Part shown: one piece after another, positions 19,814 through 26,971 of the stretch | How the letters are laid out: each line of letters opens with the position of its first letter | Position numbering within the stretch: the first letter of the stretch is position 1 | NCBI RefSeq assembly: GCF_004359215.1 | Contig: NC_090612.1 | Coordinates: forward strand, 3,218,757-3,245,727 | Length of the DNA: 26,971 nucleotides | Direction of reading: 5' to 3' | DNA from: Bremia lactucae | Taxonomy: Eukaryota > Oomycota > Peronosporomycetes > Peronosporales > Peronosporaceae | Program-made: the position numbers and the translations under genes | Notes under the pieces: model-generated | Databases searched by the model: none | Told to the model about the DNA's origin: nothing | What the model saw: the letters and a program-made list of their open reading frames with translations, nothing else

Positions 19814-20336
19814 TTAACCCATTGCTGTCCCACACTTCCCTCGATTGCGTTAAATGCCACGTTCAAGTGGTCTTCTTGCCACTCTTTGAATCTAATCGCT
19901 TTATCCTACCAGTCACTGCGTATTGCCTGCGCTTCACGGCTTTCTTGCTAGTTTCGCGCTTCTGTTGACGCCTGCCCAGGAGCAACACGCTTTCTTCTTC
20001 AATGTGTGATACATTTATTATCTCCGCTTCGGCGATCAGCTTGCTTACGAGGTCGCATAAGCTGAAGAACGTGAAAAGATCATGCAAAGTGCCTCAGCTA
20101 AGTTTTCGCACAACGCTGGTGGGCTGCATACATCTTCGCGTACACACCTTCTTCGCTTGCCACGCAGTCAATTCCCTTCATATCCATTACAATGCTCTCA
20201 AGCTCCGTCCGGCGTACTAATGCTTTTTGCGGTTTTCTTGGATAATACAAGCTTATTCTTGGGCCATAAGCGGCTTGCTAGTGCTGCGTCGATAAATTGT
20301 CACCAGCGCCCCTTGATTTCGTACGCGCTGCGCCTT
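19814..20336 (-). repeat. Left copy of an inverted repeat flanking the gene island
   Basis: About 240 bases (20090-20336) match the complement of 25874-26120 with few differences. The short block at 19814-19827 matches 26138-26151. The right copy lacks the roughly 260 bases in between. The minus-strand reading contains a peptide block YYPRKPQKALVRRTELESI followed by DMKGIDCVASEEGVY, present in both copies. This may be a remnant of a transposon-encoded or multicopy gene; I do not recognise the family. A 74-codon minus ORF (19863-20087) lies in the part unique to this copy. Confidence 0.7.
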
Positions 20337-20947
20337 GGCCGTCATGGTAGTGGATCCACTAGCCACAGCGATAAGTACATAGGACATGCGATACATCTCC
20401 AACTTGAACGTTTAGTCCGAGTAGTTTGACGAACGTATAGAATCTGTTGACAACTATTTTTCTACTCTTTGGCAATCATTGCTTCCAGCCCTTACGGTTG
20501 AGTTGTCAATTGCTTTTACTAAACGTGATTACGGATGTATAATGGTGGAATTGAGTGCTCTTTAAGAAACACATGACATTTGGATGGGAATGTGACCTTG
20601 TGGGAGCGCAGCTCAGGTAGGTCGTAATAGCTGCTTTCAGCCTTTCAATGTTAGGAACTGAACCGACGCTACGATGTAAGTGCCTAGTCCTGACGCAATA
20701 TCACTTCATCTAGGGTGCGATGCCCACAAACTGTTGTCGAAAAATATTAACGCAATTTATGTATTCTTTTACGTACATAAACGGAAGGCATTGAATGCAA
20801 ATAAATTTAAAGTAAAAAAATGAATTGACCATATTCTGCACGAAGTGTCGTAAATATTATTTATTCGTGGTCGTCCATTCAATTGTGCTATAAATTCTTA
20901 AAGTAATCCAGTGCAAAACGATTGTCAAACAACGGAATTATGTATTG
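20337..20947. other. Intergenic, no gene seen
   Basis: It becomes AT-rich after 20740. No ORF or repeat was recognised. It separates the left inverted-repeat copy from the gene island. Confidence 0.4.
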
Positions 20948-21142
20948 TTACAAAAGTACAATCGTAGTTAGAGGAACAAAGTAGGCCAACATTTTCGAAA
21001 CACTATAGTAGCACAAATCGGCTACTTTAGGAGGGTCGGAATTAGTGGCTAGTTCTATTAAAGGGCGAAAAAGAGTCAGACAAGCTAACATAGCAAGGCC
21101 ATATAAAGTCTTAGAATTGAGTTTTGCCAACTGCTCAAACAT
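20948..21142 (-). CDS. Possible small membrane protein
   Basis: A 64-codon ORF has two hydrophobic stretches (about residues 13-30 and 47-64) separated by a short polar loop. It begins MFEQLAKLNSKTLYG and ends in a hydrophobic C-terminus (YFVPLTTIVLL). The composition looks protein-like rather than random: Leu-rich helices with a charged N-terminus. I do not recognise the family. It is divergent from the GPCR-PIPK gene with 248 bases between start codons, so the two could share a bidirectional promoter. Because it is short, it could be a chance ORF or one exon of a larger gene. Confidence 0.4.
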   Translation of the reverse strand: MFEQLAKLNSKTLYGLAMLACLTLFRPLIELATNSDPPKVADLCYYSVSKMLAYFVPLTTIVLL

Positions 21143-21390
21143 CGCTAGTGGTTAATATCACCGACTCGCTACCTCATCCGTCCACAGAAATAGCTCGAAG
21201 ACGCCGGAGGCATAAACTTTCCACGTGTCTGCCTTGCATTTTAGACAACGCACACATCTAGCACATTTTTCGTGGCTTGCGTTGCCTGTTGTGCTAGAAG
21301 AGCGACGCGCTGTTCATTTTGCTTGCTCCGTGTGAGTAAAAGGGAACGTGTTCCCGCCTCTACGCACAGCAGAAGGCCAGGGGAGCTTAA

Positions 21391-24366
21391 ATGAAAAAGT
21401 CGCACAGTACTGAAAGTTCGTATCACCGCTCTACCTCCGCCACCACTCGACCGCGGCAGTATCACGGTACGCCCGTGCTCGAAGAGCAAACCTTTATGAA
21501 CAACTTTAGTCCGCCGTTTAATGGGGTATACCTCATGGACACATCGACTCAGCCTGACAGTCTTGCAGCTTCTGACGGGCATCGTTCCCAACGTCAATTG
21601 CCGCCTGTGGATCAAAATGGATCGTTTCAATTGCGTCGCGGTACGCTTAATACTTCCGACGGCTTTATTTCAATGGACAACAATAGCAACATCAGTGGCA
21701 ATTACGTTGATGCCATGAGTCTTACCAATCCCATGAATGCCACATCCCAGCAGCCTCTCATTTCGACTCCACGTGCGGCGCAGAAGAATATTGTGCGCGT
21801 GATTGACAAGGATATGACCAAGCAATTTCGTGGCCGCTCCAAGTCCGTGGGTCAAGGACGAATCCGTTGGTTTGAGAATCGAAAGTCACAACTTCTTGGA
21901 TTTTGTCTCACGATGGCGTTTCTAGGAGTGTCTGTTGCCATGTACAATTACCGCTGGACAGGGCTTATTGCCGGATCCGTGAATACGATTATATGCGGCT
22001 CTGCGGTCGTCATTACCTATTGCCGCAAGAAACAATGGCACCAACATCCCAATCCGATTGTGCACAATCGGTCGGTTTTAAGTATTTTTATGGCCATTTG
22101 CTTGTTATTAAATGTCCTTGTCGACTTTGATCCGAGTGGGTCCAATACGGATTGCAAGCGTCTCGCTGGTATTACCGAGTTTTTCTTCTTCACGGGAGAA
22201 GCCTGGGGTCTCGTCATGGCGTGTGACCTTTTCTTTTCACTTACGAGTCCATTCACAAGCTACAAGCGATTGATGAAGTTTTATCACTTGTGGGTGTGGG
22301 TGGGTGGAATTATTATGGGTGTTATTACGTATTCTATCCAAGGCGCAGGTGGTTTTTTTACCGTCGATGGTCGATCCATGACGTACGAATCTGATACAGA
22401 CACGGTAATTGGGTTTTGTCTTGCATCTTCCCGAATTTGTTGCGACTCGGGCGAAACGTGTCCGGACACGGTGCAAAAATGTACCAACACGTCAAGTTTC
22501 TTAAACGCACAGAAATGGCCTTGGATTTTAATCTACTCGTTTGTATTGCTCGTACTGTTTGTGTCAGTATGGTAAGTGTTCCAGTGTGTGTTTTTTTTAT
22601 TATTCTTTGGTAGAGTAAGACGACTAATGTTTGTATCGACTTGACAGTGTATTGACGTTAGCGTGGCACCGTTTATACCTTCGTGGTGTTCCCAAGACGT
22701 ACAATATTCGTCTTCGCGTTTTGAATTACATTTCATTGTACGTGTTTCATGCAGGAATCAGCAGCAAATGTATGGCTTAATTTTGACGTGTTGTTGGTAT
22801 TTCTGTGTTAACATAGCTTTACCGGTGCTTACGTATTCTACTGGCTGCTGCTATTACTGCTCTATATGTGCGCTTACTTTCTCTCAACCAAGAGCGACTC
22901 GTCCAATTCTAGGGCAGTGGCTCAAGTATTACGTCAGTTGGTGATTTTCTTGATTTCATCGAAAGGATACTTGGACTATGTCATTTGGTTTGCAGTGAAC
23001 AATATTGAACGAAAGGGTGGCAATCAACGCAATGAATCGGCCGACGTTGACGTGGATTTGAGTCCACAGGTGAATACAGCCCTGCGTTCAGAGATTCTGT
23101 ACTATACCACGTCAGGTATTAAAGAATCCGTTCGTGCAACATCCGACGAACAGATTATGATTCCAATCTCGGGCGAAAGTGAAGCGGGGAAATCCATTAA
23201 ATTTTGGTCGTTCTGTCCTGCTTCGTTTCGTCACATTCGTCGAACCTTTGGAATCAATGACGCCGAGTATACCCACATGTTTGGCGCAACAACAAAAGAG
23301 CGATTTAGTGAAGGTCGGAGTGGGGCGTTTATGTTTTATACGTCGGATGAAAGCTTGATTGTCAAAACCATGTCGCCAGAAGAATGTGCGTTTTTGCGCA
23401 AGATTGCGCCGAATTATGAGGCCTACGTGACGAGCAATCCCGACACACTTTTGACGCGGTTTTACGGCTGCCATTCAGTGTCTTTGTATGGGAAAATGTA
23501 CTACTTTGTAGTCATGGGCAATTTGTTTGCCGAAACGGATGTTGTACACCACCGATATGATATTAAAGGATCTTGGATCGATCGAAATGCCAAGGTACCG
23601 AGTTTTGGGGACAAGACTGCGTGTCGTTACTGTAATGCATCGTACACGTTTGGTAGCACAAAGAATCAAGAATGTGGAGATGGAATGAACTTTCACGAGC
23701 CGGATATTGTATTGAAAGACAATGACTTGATGACCAAAATTCGAATCTATCCTTCGACGGCCCATCGCATTTATGATCAGATTCATAAGGACAGTGATTT
23801 TCTATGCTCGCAAGGTATTATGGATTATAGTTTACTCATGGGCATTCAGAGCTCGGAATACTTTGTTGACACGAGTCAGCTACCACAAGCTCGTCGCGAT
23901 TTGCTCTTTACGCAACCGGCGACGAGTGTGGCGGGTCCATCGCTTTACCATTTTGGTATTATTGATTTTCTACAGCAATGGTACGTTGAGCATGGCTAGA
24001 TTTTATGGGAATGTAGATTTGTTTACTGAGTATACTCGTGTGGTAATTTATAGGACTTTGGAGAAAAAAATGGAGCGATTTTATAAAACCTTTGTTAAAC
24101 GAAAGGACCCCGAAGGGGTGTCGGCTTTACCTCCAAAGCCATACAAGTTTCGTTTTCAGCAAAAAATGTCACGCATCTTTGCGCTTTCGACGCACATGCG
24201 TGCTGAGAATGACCGAGCTTTTAATAACAATTACCCGGCACTGATTGATGTATTAGACCAGGGTAATTATGACACCCAGCGACCCAATACGTACGTGAAT
24301 ACCTCCGTAGTGGACCAGCGACCTGTGTTTAATCCGGACCTGCAGCAGGATATTCGAGCAGTATAG
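21391..24366 (+). CDS. GPCR-phosphatidylinositol phosphate kinase fusion (GK)
   Basis: Four exons (21391-22571, 22648-22737, 22817-23980, 24054-24366; introns 76, 79 and 73 bases, all GT-AG) give 915 aa. An in-frame TAA sits directly before the ATG. Residues 1-165 are a Ser/Thr/Asn-rich tail. Seven hydrophobic segments lie near 170-190, 191-211, 228-245, 263-286, 297-317, 376-400 and 421-446. A hinge motif LR(513-514)..GI(524-525) fits the LR(x)3-9GI pattern I recall for oomycete GKs. The PIPK domain (about 530-870) shows SGAFMFYTSDESLIVKT (Lys607), YDIKGS (Asp672), IMDYSLLMGI (759 on), IID (Asp807) and GVSALPPK (833-840) in the substrate loop. All main catalytic motifs look intact. The protein should sit in a membrane and link receptor input to PIP/PIP2 synthesis. 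The GK subtype is not assigned. Confidence 0.93.
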
Positions 24367-24615
24367 AAACTTGAAACGGGTAGTTTTTGCGTGTCGTACC
24401 TTTGATGCAAATCGTTGACCGACCATTATGAGTCTTCTTGATGTCTTAAATAAAATTAAAGTCTTCTTTGTATACAATTATTGCTTGAATTTACTTTAAG
24501 CCAATCAGATCGACCCACAAATCTCTCAGCACAATAGTTGTGTAACCAGGTCCGAACATGGTGAAGGTGCGGCCAAATCCTCTCGTGCTTTGCATCTCTA
24601 GCAAAAAGAGCAGAG
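24367..24615. other. Short intergenic spacer between the GK and coatomer zeta genes
   Basis: About 250 bases hold the end of GK and the promoter region of the next gene. The AATAAAATTAAAG stretch at about 24448 could serve polyadenylation of GK; this is not verified. The antisense ORFs at 24253-24477 and 24491-24694 have no support. Confidence 0.4.
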
Positions 24616-25617
24616 ATGACTGTATAACATAGTCTCCTGTGTCCATATTGATAGTTAATACTTCATACCGCTCTTGCTGCTCTGTAGGTCGCATCGCCGA
24701 GCGTGAAAGCGATCTTTATTCTGGACAGCGATGGCAATCGCGTGTGTGCCAAGTATTACGATAAATCGTACCCGACGCAAAAAGAGCAGCTAGCGCTCGA
24801 GAAAAAGATTTACGCAAAAACCAAGAGCTTTACCTCTCGTCAAGAAGGTTTGAAGGCTGCAATGACGACTGTCGCGACGACAAATTAACGAGAAAAACTG
24901 TATTCGATCTCTTAGCGGACATTGTTCTTATTGAAAATATTGTAAGCGTGCACCGCTGTGGATCAGACACGACAATGCACGTAATCGGCGCGGCCTCGGA
25001 GGTGCGTTGAAATGAAAAATATGTGATGATTTATTGACTTGTTGGTAACAAAAATTCTTGTAGAACGAGCTCATTCTGTTGTCAGTCTTAGGCTCAGCTT
25101 TTGACACTGTCGGAAATTTGCTCAAGTACGTGAGGGAGTAATAGCTTTGACAGTTTAGCAATTGATTTGAATGGAATTTGTAGAGGAAGAATGGACCGGC
25201 ATGTGATGCTAGACAACATTGAGCTAGTGCTGCTCACGTTTGACGAAGTTGTGGATGGGGGGTAAGATCATTTTATAGACTCATCTTGCTCAATAACTCA
25301 TTTGGTGCCGTCACAAAGAATTATCTTGGAGGTCGACACGCCGTCAATAGCAAATCGTGTGCTTATGCGTGTAAGAGCTTTTCAATACTTACTGGACTGT
25401 AATTTATTTCTAATGAACACACTTGACCATTTTTTTTTAATTTCTAAGGGGATTGACAACGAAGTACCGATGGCAGAACTTACTATTTCACAGGTAAGTT
25501 TGTCATTGCTTGAGTGCTAAGCGGGAGATTATACTCTAAGACATTTGTGTGGCGATTTAATTTCTGTAGGCGTTTGCTTCAGCTCGTGAGCAATTCTCTC
25601 GCTCCTTTCGCAGCTAG
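24616..25617 (+). CDS. Coatomer subunit zeta (zeta-COP)
   Basis: Eight exons join in frame: 24616-24621, 24688-24847, 24916-25001, 25064-25125, 25184-25261, 25319-25370, 25449-25493, 25570-25617. The seven introns are 57-78 bases. The product is 178 aa, against about 177 for animal zeta-COP. Matching blocks in order are [94 protein letters not shown] and the C-terminal AFASAREQF. This is the longin-like small subunit of the COPI coat, which acts in Golgi-to-ER vesicle traffic. The first exon (ATG ACT, donor GTATAA) is the weakest part: an in-frame TAG just before 24688 requires an upstream exon, but another start is possible. The exon 2 donor is GTTTGA. No disruption is seen. Confidence 0.9.
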
Positions 25618-25873
25618 ACGGCTTCATGCGTGCCACAAAGAATGCAATGATTTTTACTGGACGAACACGTGTTTTGGTCCGTTTCTAATTATTACAGTGC
25701 GCGCAAAATATAAACACAACTGTCATTAATTATGTTTCTATAGCATTTTGAGCAAACGATGATCAATCATTAAACTCCTTTGAATTCCATTCTTTTTTTT
25801 TTTTTTTTTGACATTTCAAATTTATGAGATTTATCTAATTTTTGCGTGACAATTTCTGTTGCAAAGTGCTAAA
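25618..25873. other. Intergenic with a T17 run
   Basis: No gene was recognised. A homopolymer of 17 T lies at 25793-25809, a few dozen bases before the right copy of the inverted repeat. It could be the reverse of a poly(A) tail left by a retrotransposed sequence, or a plain microsatellite. Confidence 0.5.
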
Positions 25874-26151
25874 CAAGGTGCAGCGCGTACGAAATCGAAG
25901 GGGCGCTGGTGACATTATATCGACGCAGCACTAGCAAGCCGCTTATGGCCCAATGAAAAGCTTGTATTATCCACGAAAACCGCAAAAAGCATTAGTACGC
26001 CGGACGGAGCTTGAGAGCATTGAAATGGATATGAAGGGAATTGACTGCGTGGCAAGCGAAGAAGGGGTGTACACGAAGATGTATGCAGCCCACCAGCGTT
26101 TTGCGAAAACTTAGCTGAGGCACTCATTGCTGTGGAACAGCAATGGGTTAA
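25874..26151 (+). repeat. Right copy of the inverted repeat flanking the gene island
   Basis: This is the inverse of 19814-20336 with an internal deletion of about 260 bases. In plus orientation it contains an open stretch from ATG at 25957 ending in a TAG near 26114 (MKSLYYPRKPQKAL, then ELESIEMDMKGIDC, AHQRFAKT). It ends abruptly at the LTR of the next element (CAGCAATGGGTTAA then TGTAAC), so that element inserted into it. Confidence 0.7.
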
Positions 26152-26601
26152 TGTAACGAGGTGTATCGTTACATGAAATTATTACTAAAAGGTTGTTAAT
26201 TAATATTATCTGAAAGGTAGATAATATTTGGAAGAAATTACTTTGTATAGTAATTTCCTGAATTCTTATCCATAAATAGGTATAGACCACTATGTCTATT
26301 TATTCCGCAGACTAATCAGCTGTAGAAGTAATCAAAGAGAGTTACAAGATAAGATAGATAAGAATTCATTTACATGTTTAGTATTAGTTTATAGTTAAGA
26401 CAACATTTACAAAGATAGATTAACAAGACACTTAACTATATTAATACAGTTTTCATTTTACACTCTTAAGCTAACTTGCCTTAAGAGAAGTCTTCCTCTA
26501 TACGTACAGTGTACGTCACCTAACGAGAGGCACCACTCACATCTGAAGCAGTGTGAAGTGGACTTGTACTGAAACAGTACAAGTCGCAGTGCCCCGTTAC
26601 A
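26152..26601 (+). mobile_element. 5' LTR of element E
   Basis: It begins TGTAACGA and ends CCGTTACA, with 6-bp terminal inverted repeats (TGTAAC/GTTACA). Perfect hairpins inside are 26152-26159/26166-26173 (8 bp), 26202-26211/26219-26228 (10), 26234-26242/26249-26257 (9), 26282-26287/26294-26299 (6), 26390-26399/26431-26440 (10, with a 6-bp outer extension), 26463-26470/26480-26487 (8), 26502-26507/26511-26516 (6) and 26561-26571/26575-26585 (11, loop AAA). Confidence 0.8.
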
Positions 26602-26603
26602 CC

Positions 26604-26613
26604 TGGTAGCACT
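26604..26613 (+). promoter_or_regulatory. tRNA primer binding site of element E
   Basis: TGGTAGCACT lies two bases after the LTR end. The first nine bases are identical to the sites of elements A and B. Confidence 0.7.
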
Positions 26614-26651
26614 TTGTAGTCCGTCCAAGGACCACATTTCCCACATTTAAC

Positions 26652-26971
26652 ATGGACATGTTAGATGGTAGTGGGAATACGCATCACGTTTCCCCTGAAA
26701 GCTACTCCTTTCTAAGTGATATAGAAAGGAGTGCGGTTGAACGAATGAGTTCATCCGTAGGAAACGATGCAATCCTGGCATTACTGTCCAACTTAGACAG
26801 AGATGCCCTCCATTCAACCGTCGCCAAGTTCATACAACATGAACTTGACGAGATGAAGGAAAAAGTAGCCTTGCTGAATCAGCAAGGCTCTCAACAGGCG
26901 GAACTGTTGAGATTACAACAGGTACAGACCCCTGTACCTGGGATGACGCAAACGCGTCGTCCCGAAACTCT
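26652..26971 (+). CDS. Gag N-terminal part of element E, cut by the window end
   Basis: An open frame from ATG at 26652 runs to the window end with no stop (106 codons). It begins MDMLDGSGNTHH and contains SNLDRDALHSTVAKFIQHEL followed by a Gln/Leu-rich segment (LLNQQGSQQAELLRLQQ) likely to form a coiled coil. Position after LTR and PBS identifies it as gag; the conserved capsid and zinc knuckle would lie beyond the edge. The start codon sits within an inverted repeat (26648-26654/26657-26663). The coding sequence is tiled by perfect stems at 26704-26714/26722-26732, 26825-26833/26839-26847, 26867-26877/26879-26889, 26890-26897/26904-26911, 26919-26927/26932-26940 and 26940-26949/26954-26963 (one G-T pair). 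Confidence 0.75.
   Translation, partial: MDMLDGSGNTHHVSPESYSFLSDIERSAVERMSSSVGNDAILALLSNLDRDALHSTVAKFIQHELDEMKEKVALLNQQGSQQAELLRLQQVQTPVPGMTQTRRPET

Larger units (their letters stand above)
26152..26971 (+). mobile_element. Ty3/gypsy-type LTR element, left part (element E)
   Basis: A 450-bp LTR, primer binding site and open gag reach the window edge; pol and the 3' LTR would lie outside. Unlike all other elements here it shows no stop or frameshift and keeps clean terminal repeats, so it is probably young. The whole sequence, including gag, is packed with consecutive perfect hairpins. Assignment to gypsy rests on the PBS shared with elements A and B and on LTR style; pol is needed to prove it. 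Confidence 0.75.

Noticed and set aside
21241..21630. 129-codon minus-strand ORF
   Set aside because: It overlaps the GK start exon in antisense and has no recognisable domain.
22663..22944. 93-codon plus-strand ORF between the GK exons
   Set aside because: It reads through an intron in the wrong frame. Splicing 22737 to 22817 restores the receptor's seventh membrane segment instead.
24703..24888. 61-codon ORF starting at GTG
   Set aside because: It is only exon 2 of coatomer zeta plus a piece of intron. The frame begins upstream at the acceptor 24687 and leaves at 24847.
25793..25809. T17 run as a terminator or poly(A) tail of a LINE or SINE
   Set aside because: No element with target duplications or internal promoter boxes could be delimited next to it, so it is listed only as a homopolymer.
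1..26971. CRISPR arrays, rRNA or tRNA genes
   Set aside because: No regularly spaced identical repeats with unique spacers, no tRNA cloverleaf with an anticodon arm, and no rRNA landmark was seen. The genome is eukaryotic in character.

Overview
This looks like nuclear DNA of an oomycete, most likely a Phytophthora or downy mildew relative. Two things point there. One gene fuses a seven-transmembrane receptor to a phosphatidylinositol phosphate kinase (GPCR-PIPK, 'GK'), an architecture typical of oomycetes. A second gene encodes a long alpha-helical secreted protein that resembles an oomycete effector. Introns are short (57-79 bases), and about three quarters of the window is decayed LTR retrotransposon, the usual picture of a gene-sparse effector-bearing compartment next to a small gene island. 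The species cannot be named from sequence alone.

Layout. 1-1400: the end of a Ty3/gypsy LTR, a run of four hairpins, and a decayed minus-strand gag. 1650-2245: a two-copy tandem repeat with a conserved hairpin. 2388-3902 (minus): an intact secreted effector candidate of 504 aa, the only long open gene in the first 20 kb. 3903-5447: intergenic, with another degenerate duplication. 5448-8365: a broken Ty1/copia element (+). 8366-10884: a Ty3/gypsy deletion derivative (+) that has lost protease, reverse transcriptase and RNase H, followed by an inverted piece of the same family. 11608-19345 (minus): a nearly full-length but dead Ty3/gypsy chromovirus with two LTRs, PBS, polypurine tract, gag, protease, RT, integrase and chromodomain. 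It carries a 169-codon antisense ORF between the end of pol and the 3' LTR. 19814-20336 and 25874-26151: two inverted copies of an unidentified repeat. Between them lies the gene island: a possible small membrane protein (20948-21142, minus), the GPCR-PIPK gene (21391-24366, four exons, 915 aa) and coatomer zeta (24616-25617, eight exons, 178 aa). 26152 to the window end: the 5' LTR, PBS and open gag of a second, apparently young Ty3/gypsy element.

The host genes do not form an operon. The GK receptor-kinase would act in membrane phosphoinositide signalling, coatomer zeta in Golgi-ER vesicle traffic, and the effector candidate would be secreted. The most unusual signal is structural. The young element at the right edge is tiled almost end to end, LTR and gag coding sequence alike, with perfect short hairpins (stems of 8-11 bp). 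Decayed versions of this tiling are visible in the older repeats.
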